From assembly GCF_900302475.1 (NCBI RefSeq), contig NZ_OMOQ01000002.1, forward strand, positions 562,501-626,500: a stretch of 64,000 bases of DNA. The letters run 5' to 3'. Below, piece after piece: positions 40,440-49,941 of this stretch (the first letter of the stretch is position 1; every line of letters starts with the position of its first letter). This DNA comes from Defluviimonas aquaemixtae (lineage in GTDB: Bacteria > Pseudomonadota > Alphaproteobacteria > Rhodobacterales > Rhodobacteraceae). The notes under the pieces are model-generated. The model did no database searches and had not been told where the DNA came from. It saw only the letters and a list, made by a program, of their open reading frames with translations. The position numbers and the translations under genes were made by a program.

Positions 40440-41129
40440 TTACGACACCTGCCACACCTCCCCATCGTCCAAACGCTTGACGTAATCGCTTCGCTCCCCA
40501 TCCCAGTGATACGCGAAATGAGCCCCTTGGGTCGGGATCGGGATCACGTCGGGCCAGAAAACGGCGATGCACTGGCCCTCGGGAAAGCGCACGCTGGGCC
40601 AGGTGATGCCGTTCGATCCGGCCGCACGGCGCTCGGCCCCGAAGACCTGGGACGCGTGGTAGTCCTCCGTGTCCAGCAGATCGGCGCGGCCCGTGGCGTC
40701 GTCCAGATCGGTGTCGATCGATCCGATCAGCTCGCGGAATTGCGAGGTCCAGCCCGGCGCCTCCTCCGTGGCGCGCATGAAGCGGGCGTGGTGGTGGATG
40801 GTCTCGGCGATCGCCACCTCGGTGCGGTCGCCCGCATAGTAGAGGCCGAAGCTGCCGTCCGAGAACCGCCCCGGACGGAGCGGCGAGCAATGCACGAAGG
40901 GCGCCATGACCCAGCTCGCACCGGGGCCGGTCACGCGGCGGGCGACTGGCACCCTGGAGAGATCGCCGATGCTCTCGCGGATGCGCGGATTGAACTTGGC
41001 CTCGGCCGAGGCCAGCGCCTCCCAGTCGGCCGGATCGGCGATGTCCTCGAAGAGGTCGATCGGCCGGTGGATCGAGCGGATGATGCGGACCGTCCGCGGC
41101 CAGGTCACGCGCCGGACAGGCACATTCAC
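40440..41129 (-). CDS. RES-domain toxin
   Basis: A 229-residue RES-family toxin. Members degrade NAD or modify host targets through an ADP-ribosyltransferase-like fold. Visible family features are RIIRSIHRPIDLFEDIADP near the start, SFGLYYAGDRTEVAIAETIH with the conserved Tyr and Glu near the middle, and FPEGQCIAVFWPDVI. The GTG start at 41129 overlaps the antitoxin stop by 4 bases. It faces the metallopeptidase gene end to end, 8 bases away. Confidence 0.88.
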   Translation of the reverse strand: MNVPVRRVTWPRTVRIIRSIHRPIDLFEDIADPADWEALASAEAKFNPRIRESIGDLSRVPVARRVTGPGASWVMAPFVHCSPLRPGRFSDGSFGLYYAGDRTEVAIAETIHHHARFMRATEEAPGWTSQFRELIGSIDTDLDDATGRADLLDTEDYHASQVFGAERRAAGSNGITWPSVRFPEGQCIAVFWPDVIPIPTQGAHFAYHWDGERSDYVKRLDDGEVWQVS

Positions 41130-41539
41130 CAGGCACCCCGTTCGGCGTCGAGATAGGCGCGCAGATCGATCAGGTCGGTCATCTCCCCCCGGAGCATGAC
41201 GTCGAGCGCGCTTCGGCCCGCGAAGGCGGCGTTCGGTTTGCGAATCCAGGCATAGCCCCGGGCAGGGTCGGTGAAGAGATAGCGCAGCGCCTTGTGGATC
41301 CCCATCAGGATCGCCATGCGCGCGCGCAGGTCGCGATCGATCCGGCCGATATCGCCGGTCTTCCACCGCGCCCAGGTGCGCTGCGCCATGTCGCCCAGCA
41401 ACGTGCGGGCTTCGGCATCCGTCAGCTCCCACGCGCGAAACAGGTTGACCGTTGTGCGTGCCAGCGCCGCGGCCTCCTCGTCGGTGATGACGGGAAGATC
41501 GGTGCGGGCGAGGACGGGCTGGACCGTGGCGAACTGCAT
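41126..41539 (-). CDS. Xre/MbcA-ParS-type antitoxin of the RES toxin
   Basis: A 137-residue antitoxin. The N-terminal half is helix-turn-helix-like (DEEAAALARTTVNLFRAW, then DMAQRTWARWKTGDIGRID). The C-terminal half is the DUF2384 MbcA/ParS toxin-binding domain: LMGIHKALRYLFTDPARGYA and FAGRSALDVMLRGEMTDLID. Start at 41539 chosen because AGGAGAC precedes it and an operator lies just upstream. It would bind both the toxin and its own promoter. Confidence 0.88.
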   Translation of the reverse strand: MQFATVQPVLARTDLPVITDEEAAALARTTVNLFRAWELTDAEARTLLGDMAQRTWARWKTGDIGRIDRDLRARMAILMGIHKALRYLFTDPARGYAWIRKPNAAFAGRSALDVMLRGEMTDLIDLRAYLDAERGAW

Positions 41540-41549
41540 GGCTGTCTCC

Positions 41550-41586
41550 TTTGGCATCAATATAGGAAATATGTGCCAAAAGGCAA
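41550..41586 (-). promoter_or_regulatory. Promoter and operator of the RES/Xre pair
   Basis: On the minus strand TTGCCT (41581-41586) and TATATT (41559-41564) stand 16 bases apart as -35 and -10. Arms TTTGGCA and TGCCAAA (41550-41556 and 41574-41580) form an inverted repeat overlapping this promoter, fitting antitoxin autorepression. Confidence 0.6.
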
Positions 41587-41752
41587 GACGAGTCATACGG
41601 TGCCGGTTTGATCGCCTCCAGCCTTTTTCCTGTCTTTGCACCCCACAGCCCTACGCCCCTTGAAGACCTGTTGAGCCCAGCCGGTTTCCGGTTTTCTTGA
41701 TGGACCCGATCCAGGGCCGCCCGTCGGTGGCCACTCACGGAACGGGGACAGC

Positions 41753-42751
41753 ATGGCAGAGGCAGCTCGGAAACCGGAAGCGATGGCCCGCGGCGCGCGG
41801 ATGCTGCGCACGGCGCTTGGGCCCGCCATCGCCCGGTTTCTGGAAGACCCGATGATTGTCGAGGTCCTGCTCAATCCCGACGGGCGGCTCTGGATCGACC
41901 GGCTCTCCGAGGGGCTCTCCGATACCGGCGCCACGCTGTCGGCCGCCGATGGCGAGCGGATCGTGCGGCTCGTCGCCCATCACGTCGGGGCCGAGGTGCA
42001 TGCCGCGCGGCCGCGCGTCTCGGCCGAACTGCCCGAGACCGGCGAGCGCTTCGAAGGGCTCCTCCCGCCCGTGGTCACCGCGCCCTGTTTCGCGATCCGC
42101 AAACCCGCCGTCGCGGTCTTCACGCTCGCTGATTACGTCGCGGCCGGGATCATGACCGAGACCCAGTCTGCCCTTTTGCGGGGAGGCGTTGCCGCGCGGG
42201 CCAATATCCTCGTCGCGGGCGGCACCTCCACCGGCAAGACGACCCTGACCAATGCGCTTCTGGCCGAGGTGGCCGGATCGTCGGATCGCGTGGTCATCAT
42301 CGAGGACACGCGCGAGCTTCAATGCACAGCACCAAACCTGGTCGCTTTGCGCACCAAGGACGGCGTTGCCTCGCTCTCCGATCTTGTCCGCTCCTCGCTT
42401 CGTCTGCGCCCCGACCGCATTCCCATCGGCGAGGTGCGCGGGGCCGAGGCGCTGGACCTGTTGAAGGCCTGGGGCACCGGCCATCCCGGCGGCATCGGCA
42501 CGATCCATGCGGGCTCGGCCTTGGGAGCCCTGCGCCGCATGGAGCAGCTCATCCAGGAGGCGGTGGTCACCGTGCCGCGCGCCCTCATCGCCGAGACCAT
42601 CGATCTCATCGCCGTCCTCTCCGGGCGCGGCGCCAACCGGCATCTCGCCGAGCTGGCCCGCGTCGACGGGCTGGGATTGGACGGTGACTACCGCATCACC
42701 CCGGCGGCGCTGCCGACCGGGACGGAAACCGACACAGGAGACCCTTCATGA
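41753..42751 (+). CDS. trbB: TrbB, type IV secretion ATPase
   Basis: A 332-residue VirB11-type ATPase that powers pilus assembly and DNA transfer. Walker [16 protein letters not shown] is at about residues 156-170; [11 protein letters not shown] is the Asp box and [16 protein letters not shown] the His box. First gene of the Trb operon, which runs to 51074 with overlaps or gaps of a few bases. The ATG follows AACGGGGACAGC. Divergent from the toxin-antitoxin pair. Confidence 0.95.
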   Translation: MAEAARKPEAMARGARMLRTALGPAIARFLEDPMIVEVLLNPDGRLWIDRLSEGLSDTGATLSAADGERIVRLVAHHVGAEVHAARPRVSAELPETGERFEGLLPPVVTAPCFAIRKPAVAVFTLADYVAAGIMTETQSALLRGGVAARANILVAGGTSTGKTTLTNALLAEVAGSSDRVVIIEDTRELQCTAPNLVALRTKDGVASLSDLVRSSLRLRPDRIPIGEVRGAEALDLLKAWGTGHPGGIGTIHAGSALGALRRMEQLIQEAVVTVPRALIAETIDLIAVLSGRGANRHLAELARVDGLGLDGDYRITPAALPTGTETDTGDPS

Positions 42752-43080
42752 TACGACGCCTTTACCGGCTGCGCGCACAGGCCGCCCTCGCCGTCACCTA
42801 CGCCACCGTCACCCTGATGCTGGCCGGACCCGCCCGCGCGGCGGGATCCTCCATGCCCTGGGAGGCGCCGCTGCAGTCGATCCTCGAGTCGATCGAGGGG
42901 CCGGTCGCCAAGATCATCGCGGTGATCATCATCATCGTCACCGGCCTGACGCTGGCCTTCGGCGACACCTCCGGGGGTTTCCGCCGCCTCATCCAGATCG
43001 TCTTCGGCATCTCCATCGCCTTCGCGGCCAGTTCCTTCTTCCTGAGCTTCTTCAGCTTCGGCGGCGGGGCGCTGATCTGA
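42748..43080 (+). CDS. trbC: TrbC, pilin precursor
   Basis: A 110-residue VirB2-like pilin. A signal peptide ends near residue 31 (AGPARAAGS), then two hydrophobic helices, IIAVIIIIVTGLTLAFG and IVFGISIAFAASSFFLSFF, separated by a short polar loop. In RP4 relatives this protein is cleaved and cyclised by TraF, here encoded at 26580. Overlaps trbB by 4 bases. Confidence 0.92.
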   Translation: MIRRLYRLRAQAALAVTYATVTLMLAGPARAAGSSMPWEAPLQSILESIEGPVAKIIAVIIIIVTGLTLAFGDTSGGFRRLIQIVFGISIAFAASSFFLSFFSFGGGALI

Positions 43081-43361
43081 TGGACAGCACATTCGAGCAG
43101 CTGGCGGACGTGTCAGGCTTCACCGTCCCGGTGCACCGCGCGCTGACCGAGCCGATTCTGCTGGCGGGCGCCCCGCGGGCCTTCGCGATCCTGAACGGGA
43201 CGCTGGCCGGGGCCATCGGGCTCGGGTTGCAGCTCTGGATCGCCGGGATCGTCATCGGCCTCCTCGGCCACGTCGTGGCGGTCTGGGCCGCACAGCGCGA
43301 TCCGCTCTTCGTCGAGGTCGGGCGTCGGCATCTGCGCCTTCCCGGTCATCTGGAGGTTTGA
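43080..43361 (+). CDS. trbD: TrbD, VirB3-like membrane protein
   Basis: A 93-residue inner-membrane protein with the family start VPVHRALTEPILLAGAPRAF and a hydrophobic hairpin, FAILNGTLAGAIGLGLQLWI and IVIGLLGHVVAVWAAQRDP. It starts on the last base of trbC. VirB3 homologues associate with the pilus ATPase TrbE, which follows. Confidence 0.92.
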   Translation: MDSTFEQLADVSGFTVPVHRALTEPILLAGAPRAFAILNGTLAGAIGLGLQLWIAGIVIGLLGHVVAVWAAQRDPLFVEVGRRHLRLPGHLEV

Positions 43362-43370
43362 GGCAGTCTC

Positions 43371-45866
43371 ATGATGAACCTGGCGGAATATCGCCGGAAA
43401 GGGACGCGGCTGGCGGATTACCTGCCCTGGGCCGCGCTGGTGGCCCCCGGCATTGTGCTGAACAAGGATGGCAGCCTGCAGCGCTCGGCCCGGTTCCGGG
43501 GCCCCGATCTCGACAGCGCGGTCGCGGCGGAACTCGTGGCCGTGGCGGGGCGCATCAACAACGCCTTTCGCCGCCTCGGGTCCGGCTGGGCGATCTTCGT
43601 CGAGGCGCAGCGGGTGGTCGCGGCCGACTATCCCGACAGCCGCTTTCCCGATCCGGCCTCGGCGCTCCTCGATGCCGAGCGCCGTGCGGGGTTTGCCGAG
43701 CAGGGGGCGCATTTCCAGTCGGACTATCTTCTGACCTTCCTCTACCTGCCGCCCGCCGAGGAGGCTGCGCGGGCCGAGACCTGGCTCTACGAAGGCCGCG
43801 ACAAGACCGGCATCGATGCGGGCGAGGTGCTCCGTGGCTTCATCGACCGCACCGACCGGGTGCTGGCGCTCTTCGACGGCATCATGCCCGAATGCCGCTG
43901 GATGGGTGACAGCGAGACGCTGACCTATCTGCACTCCACCATCTCGACGCAGGCCCACCGGGTCCGCGTGCCGGAAACCCCGGCCTATCTCGATGCGCTC
44001 CTCGCCGACCAGCCGCTGACCGGCGGTCTCGAGCCGCGGTTGGGGAACGCCCATCTGCGCGTGTTGACCCTCTCGGGGTTTCCGACCGCCACCACGCCCG
44101 GCATCCTCGATGATCTCAACCGGCTGGCCTTTCCCTATCGCTGGGCGACCCGCGCGATCCTGATGGACAAGACGGAGGCCGCGCGGATGGTCGCCCGCAT
44201 CCGCCGCCAATGGTTCGCCAAGCGCAAATCCATCGCCGCGATCCTGAAGGAGGTGATGACAAACGAGCAATCGGCGCTGGTCGACACCGATGCCGCCAAC
44301 AAGGCCGCCGATGCCGACATGGCCCTGCAGGAGCTCGGCGCCGATATCGCGGGCGAGGCCTATGTCACGGCAACCCTCATCGTCTGGGACGAGGACGCGC
44401 GCCGCGCCGACGAGAAGCTGCGCCTCGTCGAGAAGGTTGTGCAGGGTCGGGACTTCACCGCCATGGTCGAGACAGTCAATGCCGTCGACGCCTGGCTCGG
44501 CTCGCTGCCAGGGCAGGCCTACGCCAATATCCGCCAGCCGCCGATCTCCACCCTGAACCTCGCCCATATGATCCCCCTCTCCGCCGTCTGGGCGGGAGAG
44601 GAGCGGGATGCGCATTTCGATGGACCGCCCTTGCTTTATGGCAAGACCGAGGGCGCGACGCCGTTCCGGCTCTCGCTCCATGTCGGGGATGTCGGTCATA
44701 CGCTGGTCGTCGGGCCGACCGGGGCCGGCAAATCCGTGTTGCTGGCGCTCATGGCGCTGCAGTTCCGCCGCTACCCGAACGCAAAGGTCTTCGCCTTCGA
44801 TTTCGGGGGCTCGATCCGCGCCGCGACCCTCGCCATGGGCGGCGACTGGCATGATCTGGGGGGCGAGTTGACCGAAGGGGAGGAAGCGACGGTTTTCCTC
44901 CAGCCGCTGGCCCGCATCGACGATCCCGCCGAACGAAGCTGGGCCGCGGGCTGGATCGGTGCCATCCTCGCCCGCGAGGGCATCGCGATCACGCCGGAGG
45001 TGAAGGAGCATCTTTGGTCCGCGCTCACGTCACTGGCCTCGGCCCCGGTGGGCGAACGGACGATCACAGGTCTCGCCGTCCTGCTGCAATCCACCGATCT
45101 GAAGCAGGCCCTGCGCCCCTATTGCCTGGGCGGCACCCATGGGCGGTTGCTCGATGCCGAGCGCGAAGCGCTCGGCGCGGCCTCGGTCCAGGCCTTCGAG
45201 ATCGAGGGGCTGGTTGGCACCGCCGCGGCGCCCGCGGTCCTCTCCTATCTCTTCCACCGCATCGGCGACCGGCTCGACGGGCGACCGACGCTCCTGATCA
45301 TTGATGAGGGCTGGCTCGCGCTCGATGACGAGGGTTTCGCGGGCCAGCTCCGCGAATGGCTGAAGACGCTGCGCAAGAAAAACGCCTCGGTGATCTTCGC
45401 GACCCAGTCGCTCTCGGATATCGACGCCTCCACCATCGCGCCCGCCATCATCGAGAGCTGCCCGACCCGGCTGCTTCTGCCCAACGAACGAGCCATCGAG
45501 CCTCAGATCACCGCGATCTATCGCCGCTTCGGCCTCAATGACCGGCAGATCGAGATCCTCGCCCGGGCCACGCCCAAGCGCGACTACTATTGCCAGTCGC
45601 GGCACGGGAACCGGCTTTTCGAACTGGGCCTCTCCGAGGTGGGCCTCGCGCTTTGCGCCGCCTCCGCCAAGTCCGATCAGACCCTGATCTCGGAGATCCT
45701 CGCCGAGCACGGGCACGAGGGCTTCCTCGCGGCGTGGCTCGAGGCCCGCGGCGTCGGCTGGGCCGCCGAGCTGATTCCCGAGCTCACCAATCTCGCGCCG
45801 GAGCCCGCGGCACCAGACGCCCCGATCCCCCAAGCCCCCGAACCAGCAAAGGAGACCACCGCATGA
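43371..45866 (+). CDS. trbE: TrbE, VirB4-type ATPase
   Basis: An 831-residue ATPase that drives the secretion channel. The N-terminal CagE_TrbE domain begins EYRRKGTRLADYLPWAALVA. Walker A VVGPTGAGKSVLLALMAL is at about residues 446-463 and Walker B TLLIIDEGWLALDDEGF near 640, followed by FATQSLSDID. Two adjacent ATG codons are possible starts. It overlaps trbJ by 4 bases. Confidence 0.95.
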   Translation: MMNLAEYRRKGTRLADYLPWAALVAPGIVLNKDGSLQRSARFRGPDLDSAVAAELVAVAGRINNAFRRLGSGWAIFVEAQRVVAADYPDSRFPDPASALLDAERRAGFAEQGAHFQSDYLLTFLYLPPAEEAARAETWLYEGRDKTGIDAGEVLRGFIDRTDRVLALFDGIMPECRWMGDSETLTYLHSTISTQAHRVRVPETPAYLDALLADQPLTGGLEPRLGNAHLRVLTLSGFPTATTPGILDDLNRLAFPYRWATRAILMDKTEAARMVARIRRQWFAKRKSIAAILKEVMTNEQSALVDTDAANKAADADMALQELGADIAGEAYVTATLIVWDEDARRADEKLRLVEKVVQGRDFTAMVETVNAVDAWLGSLPGQAYANIRQPPISTLNLAHMIPLSAVWAGEERDAHFDGPPLLYGKTEGATPFRLSLHVGDVGHTLVVGPTGAGKSVLLALMALQFRRYPNAKVFAFDFGGSIRAATLAMGGDWHDLGGELTEGEEATVFLQPLARIDDPAERSWAAGWIGAILAREGIAITPEVKEHLWSALTSLASAPVGERTITGLAVLLQSTDLKQALRPYCLGGTHGRLLDAEREALGAASVQAFEIEGLVGTAAAPAVLSYLFHRIGDRLDGRPTLLIIDEGWLALDDEGFAGQLREWLKTLRKKNASVIFATQSLSDIDASTIAPAIIESCPTRLLLPNERAIEPQITAIYRRFGLNDRQIEILARATPKRDYYCQSRHGNRLFELGLSEVGLALCAASAKSDQTLISEILAEHGHEGFLAAWLEARGVGWAAELIPELTNLAPEPAAPDAPIPQAPEPAKETTA

Positions 45867-46651
45867 TCCAAGCCGCCCATCGCCTGTCCCGTCTCGCCAG
45901 CGCCTCCGCGCTCGCCCTGACCCTTGCGGCGCCGCTCGGCCTCGCGCCGATCTTCGCGACGCCCGCCCAGGCCTTCCTCTTCGGCGGGGGCGGGCGCATC
46001 GTCTACGACCCGCGCAATCACGCCGAGAACATCCTCTCCGCCGCCCGGGCGCTCGAGCAGATCAACAACCAGATCACCCAGCTGCAGAACGAAGCGCAGA
46101 TGCTGATGAACCAGGCCCGCAACCTCGCGAGCCTGCCCTATTCCTCGCTGCAGGCGCTGCAGCAGAACGTTGACCGGACCCGGCAGCTTCTGTCCGAGGC
46201 GCAGAACATCGCCTTCGACGTCGCCCAGATCGACCAGATCTTCCAGCAGGACTATGCCAACATCCCCATGGCCGCGCCCGAGGCGCAGCTTCTGGCCGAT
46301 GCGCGTTCCCGCTGGGAAAACACCGTCGGCGGGTTGCAGGACGCGCTGCGCGTGCAGGCGGGCGTCGTCGGCAATCTCGACGGCCAGCGCGCCGAGCTCT
46401 CCGCCCTTGTCGGTGAAAGCCAGTCCGCCGTCGGCGCCCTGCAGGCGACCCAGGCCGGTAACCAGCTCCTCGCGTTGCAGTCCCAGCAGATCGCCGACCT
46501 GATAGCCGTCGTCGCTGCCAATGGCCGCGCCTCGGCGCTCGTCGAGGCCGAGCGGTCTGCCGCCGCCGAACAGGGCCGCGTCCAGCGCGAGCGCTTCCTC
46601 ACCCCGGGCGCGGGCTACCAGCCCGGCAATGCCCGGATGTTCAACAACTGA
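45863..46651 (+). CDS. trbJ: TrbJ, VirB5-like secreted protein
   Basis: A 262-residue exported protein with a signal peptide of about 35 residues ending PAQAF, then VYDPRNHAENILSAARALEQ and a long coiled helix rich in Gln. TrbJ and VirB5 act at the pilus tip and, in RP4, contribute to entry exclusion. Start overlaps trbE. Confidence 0.92.
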   Translation: MIQAAHRLSRLASASALALTLAAPLGLAPIFATPAQAFLFGGGGRIVYDPRNHAENILSAARALEQINNQITQLQNEAQMLMNQARNLASLPYSSLQALQQNVDRTRQLLSEAQNIAFDVAQIDQIFQQDYANIPMAAPEAQLLADARSRWENTVGGLQDALRVQAGVVGNLDGQRAELSALVGESQSAVGALQATQAGNQLLALQSQQIADLIAVVAANGRASALVEAERSAAAEQGRVQRERFLTPGAGYQPGNARMFNN

Positions 46652-46664
46652 AGGGGCCAGGCCC

Positions 46665-46931
46665 ATGGAGGGATCGGTCCTCGCGCGCATCGCCGCCATC
46701 GTCTTCGTCGCCATCGCGATCACCGCGGCGGTGGCGGAGATGGGCCGGGACGAGGAAGGGCAGGCGGTGCGTCCGGCGGCTCCCCTCATGCCGGAGGCCG
46801 ATCCCTTGCGGGCTGAACAACGGCGCTGCCAGGAATTGGGCGAGGCCGCGGCCTCCGATCCCGACTGCCTCGCCGTCTGGGCCGAAACCCGCGACCGCTT
46901 TCTCGGCCGCAACCGGACCGGGGGCGAATGA
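46665..46931 (+). CDS. TrbK-alt, small membrane-anchored protein
   Basis: Eighty-eight residues: one N-terminal membrane helix (LARIAAIVFVAIAITAAVAE) and a short exterior domain with two Cys, RCQELGEAAASDPDCLAVWA, then ETRDRFLG. This is the alternative TrbK of alphaproteobacterial Trb operons. The position matches RP4 trbK, an entry-exclusion lipoprotein, but no lipobox is seen here. Four bases separate it from trbL. Confidence 0.85.
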   Translation: MEGSVLARIAAIVFVAIAITAAVAEMGRDEEGQAVRPAAPLMPEADPLRAEQRRCQELGEAAASDPDCLAVWAETRDRFLGRNRTGGE

Positions 46932-46934
46932 GCC

Positions 46935-48284
46935 ATGGGCGGCACCGGCGTCATCGACACCTTCCTCGGGGTCTTCACCTCCTATATCGACAGCGGTTTC
47001 GGGCTGCTGGGCGGCGAGGTCGCTTTCATAGCCAGCACGCTGATCGTGATCGACGTGACTCTGGCCGCGCTCTTTTGGGCCTGGGGCGCCGATGACGACA
47101 TCATCGCGCGCCTCGTGAAAAAAACCCTCTTCGTCGGCGTCTTCGCCTGGCTCATCTCCAACTGGAACAGCCTCGCCGCCATCGTCTTCGACAGTTTCGC
47201 CGGGCTGGGTCTCTTGGCCTCCGGCACCGGCTTCTCGCCCGCCGACCTCCTGCGCCCGGGACGGGTGGCGCAGACCGGGCTCGATGCCGGTCGACCGCTT
47301 CTGGAATCCACCGCCGATCTCATGGGCTTCGTCGCCTTCTTCGAGAACTTCATCCAGATCGCCTGCCTGCTCTTCGCCTGGGCGCTGGTGCTCCTGGCCT
47401 TCTTCCTGCTTGCCGTGCAGCTTTTCGTGACGCTGATCGAGTTCAAGCTGACGACGCTCGCGGGCTTCGTGCTGATCCCCTTCGGTCTCTTCGGCAAGAC
47501 CGCCTTCATGGCCGAGCGGGTGCTGGGCAACATCGTCTCCTCCGGCATCAAGGTGCTGGTGCTCGCGGTGATCATCGGCATCGGCTCGACGCTCTTCGGC
47601 CAGTTCACCGCCAGCTTCGGCGGCGTGACGCCAACCATCGATGAGGCCATGGCGATCGTGCTGGCCGCGCTCTCGCTCCTCGGTCTCGGCATCTTCGGCC
47701 CGGGCATCGCCACGGGCCTCGTCTCCGGCGGCCCACAACTGGGCGCAGGCGCTGCCGTCGGCACCGGGCTGGCGGTGGGCGGTGCCGCGGTCGCGGCGGG
47801 CGGCGGGGCCCTGCTCGGCGCCCGCGGGGCCGGGGCACTCGCCTCGGGCGGGGCCGCCGTCACGCGCGGAGCTGCCTCCGCCACCGGGGCCGCGTCCACC
47901 GCCTACAGTCTCGGATCGATGGGCCAGACCGGGGCCGCCGGTGTGGCCTCCGGCCTCGGCGGCGTGGCAAGTGCCGCAGGCTCCGCAGCTGCATCGCCCC
48001 TGCGCCGCGCCGCCGCCTCGGCTTCCGACGCCGTCAAGGCAAGCCATGCCGACGGTGCCCGCTCGGGCTTCGCCGCCACCGGCGGCACCTCGTCGCTCGG
48101 CAGCGTGGCAGGCGCGTCGACCGCCATGTCCGCCCCCGCAGGCAGTCCACCGGCCTGGGCGCGCTCGATGCGCCGCAGCCAGGCCATGAGCCATGGTGTT
48201 TCCGCCGCCACCCACGCGCTGCGCGCCGGAGACAGCCCCGGCTCCGGTGCCTCCGTTTCCCTCTCTGAAAGCGACCGATCATGA
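46935..48284 (+). CDS. trbL: TrbL, VirB6-like membrane protein
   Basis: A 449-residue polytopic inner-membrane protein with about six helices in residues 20-260, including IEFKLTTLAGFVLIPFGLFG, the most conserved part. The C-terminal 170 residues are Ala/Gly/Ser-rich and low in complexity, as is usual. It forms part of the channel. Overlaps trbF by 4 bases. Confidence 0.93.
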   Translation: MGGTGVIDTFLGVFTSYIDSGFGLLGGEVAFIASTLIVIDVTLAALFWAWGADDDIIARLVKKTLFVGVFAWLISNWNSLAAIVFDSFAGLGLLASGTGFSPADLLRPGRVAQTGLDAGRPLLESTADLMGFVAFFENFIQIACLLFAWALVLLAFFLLAVQLFVTLIEFKLTTLAGFVLIPFGLFGKTAFMAERVLGNIVSSGIKVLVLAVIIGIGSTLFGQFTASFGGVTPTIDEAMAIVLAALSLLGLGIFGPGIATGLVSGGPQLGAGAAVGTGLAVGGAAVAAGGGALLGARGAGALASGGAAVTRGAASATGAASTAYSLGSMGQTGAAGVASGLGGVASAAGSAAASPLRRAAASASDAVKASHADGARSGFAATGGTSSLGSVAGASTAMSAPAGSPPAWARSMRRSQAMSHGVSAATHALRAGDSPGSGASVSLSESDRS

Positions 48285-48970
48285 GCCTCTTCAAACGCGC
48301 CGCCGTGCATTACGGCAAGACCCCCGCACCCGAGACCCCCTACCAGAAGGCCGCCCAGGTCTGGGACGAGCGCATCGGCTCCGCCCGGGTGCAGGCGAAG
48401 AACTGGCGCCTCATGGCCTTCAGCTGCCTGCTCCTCGCGGGCGGCTTCGCGACCGCGCTGGTCTGGCAATCGGCGCGCGGCACCGTCGTGCCTTACGTCG
48501 TCGAAATCGACCGGCATGGCGAGGCGCGCGCCGTCGAGGCGGCCAGCGCCGGGTATCGCCCGAGCGATCCGCAGATCGCCTGGCATCTCGCCCGTTTTAT
48601 CGAGGAGGTCCGGGGCCTGCCCGCCGATCCCATCGTCATTCGGCAGAACTGGCTCCGCGCCTATGAATTCACCACCGACCGCGGCGCGCTGGCGCTGAAC
48701 GACCATGCCCGGGCCAACGATCCCTTCACGCGGGTGGGCGAGGACCAGGTCTCGGTCGAGGTCTCGAGCATCATCCGCGCGTCGCCGGATAGTTTCCGGG
48801 TGGCCTGGTCCGAGCGGCACTACGAGAACGGCCAGCTCGCTCGCACCGAACGCTGGACCGCGATCCTGACCATCGTGATCGACCCGCCGCGCACGGCGGA
48901 GCGCCTGCGTGCCAACCCCCTCGGAATCTATGTGAACGCGATCAACTGGTCGCGGGAGATGAGCCAATGA
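48281..48970 (+). CDS. trbF: TrbF, VirB8-like assembly factor
   Basis: A 229-residue bitopic protein. A cytoplasmic start (NPYQKAAQVWDERIG-like) is followed by one membrane helix at about 42-62 and a periplasmic domain with VVPYVVEIDRHGEARAV and RWTAILTIVIDPPRTAERL. VirB8 homologues nucleate the secretion complex. It overlaps both neighbours. Confidence 0.93.
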   Translation: MSLFKRAAVHYGKTPAPETPYQKAAQVWDERIGSARVQAKNWRLMAFSCLLLAGGFATALVWQSARGTVVPYVVEIDRHGEARAVEAASAGYRPSDPQIAWHLARFIEEVRGLPADPIVIRQNWLRAYEFTTDRGALALNDHARANDPFTRVGEDQVSVEVSSIIRASPDSFRVAWSERHYENGQLARTERWTAILTIVIDPPRTAERLRANPLGIYVNAINWSREMSQ

Positions 48971-49941
48971 CCCGACCGATCCTGCCCACCGTTCTCCTGG
49001 CAACCACGCTTCTTGCAGGCTGCGCCAGCGACCGTCCGCCCGCACTCGCCTATGACGACGCGGTGCCACCTCTGCCGTCACCGCCCGCCACGGCACCCGA
49101 CGACCGTCCTCGCCCGCTCCATGTCCCGCCCGCCTGGACCCCGAGCCGGGGTGGGGAGGCCGCCGCCACACCCGTCGCCCAGGTCGGCAATGCCAATCGA
49201 GCCGCCCGCGTCGAGCCGCGCCGTGCTGGCTACCACAATTCCATCCAAGTATACCCTTTTTCGGACGGTGCGCTCTATCAGGTCTACGCTGCACCAGGCC
49301 AGATTACGACCATCGCCCTCGAACCAGGTGAACGCCTGGCAGGGACCGGTCCCATTGCAGCGGGCGACACCGCGCGCTGGATCATCGGCGACACTGAAAG
49401 CGGCACGGGCCGGGACACCCGCGTCCTCGTGCTCGTCAAACCCACCCGGCCCGACATCAGCACCAACCTCGTGATCTCGACCGACCGGCGCATCTACCTG
49501 ATCGAGCTCAACGCCAGCGAAGAAACGTGGATGCCAGCAATCTCCTGGGCCTATCCGCGCGCGCCCGACGCCCCGCGCGTCGTGCAAGCCACGCCGCGCG
49601 TCCCGCCAGCGCATGCCCGCAACCACCGCTACGGACTGCAGGGCGACAGCCCGCCCTGGCGTCCGGTTTCCGTCTTCGATGACGGGCGTCGGGTCTATGT
49701 CGTCTTCCCGCGCGGCATCGCCCAGGGGGAGATGCCGCCGCTCTTCGTGCTCGGCTCCGATGGGGAGGTGGAGATTGTGAATTCTCGCATCCTGGGCAAC
49801 GTGCTGATTGTCGACAGGCTTTTCGGCGCGGCCGAGCTGCGCCTCGGACGCGGGCCCCGGCAGCAAGTGGTCCGGATCCTGCGGATCGAACCCCAGACCG
49901 AAGCAACCGTGGTGCGGCAGGACGCGGAGCGGGGGACATGA
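48967..49941 (+). CDS. trbG: TrbG, VirB9-like outer-membrane complex lipoprotein
   Basis: A 324-residue exported protein with lipobox LLAGC (Cys19). The conserved CagX/VirB9 core includes IQVYPFSDGALYQVYAAPGQ, ITTIALEPGE and RRVYVVFPRGIAQGEMPPLF. It forms the outer-membrane core complex with TrbI. Overlaps trbI by 4 bases. Confidence 0.93.
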   Translation: MTRPILPTVLLATTLLAGCASDRPPALAYDDAVPPLPSPPATAPDDRPRPLHVPPAWTPSRGGEAAATPVAQVGNANRAARVEPRRAGYHNSIQVYPFSDGALYQVYAAPGQITTIALEPGERLAGTGPIAAGDTARWIIGDTESGTGRDTRVLVLVKPTRPDISTNLVISTDRRIYLIELNASEETWMPAISWAYPRAPDAPRVVQATPRVPPAHARNHRYGLQGDSPPWRPVSVFDDGRRVYVVFPRGIAQGEMPPLFVLGSDGEVEIVNSRILGNVLIVDRLFGAAELRLGRGPRQQVVRILRIEPQTEATVVRQDAERGT

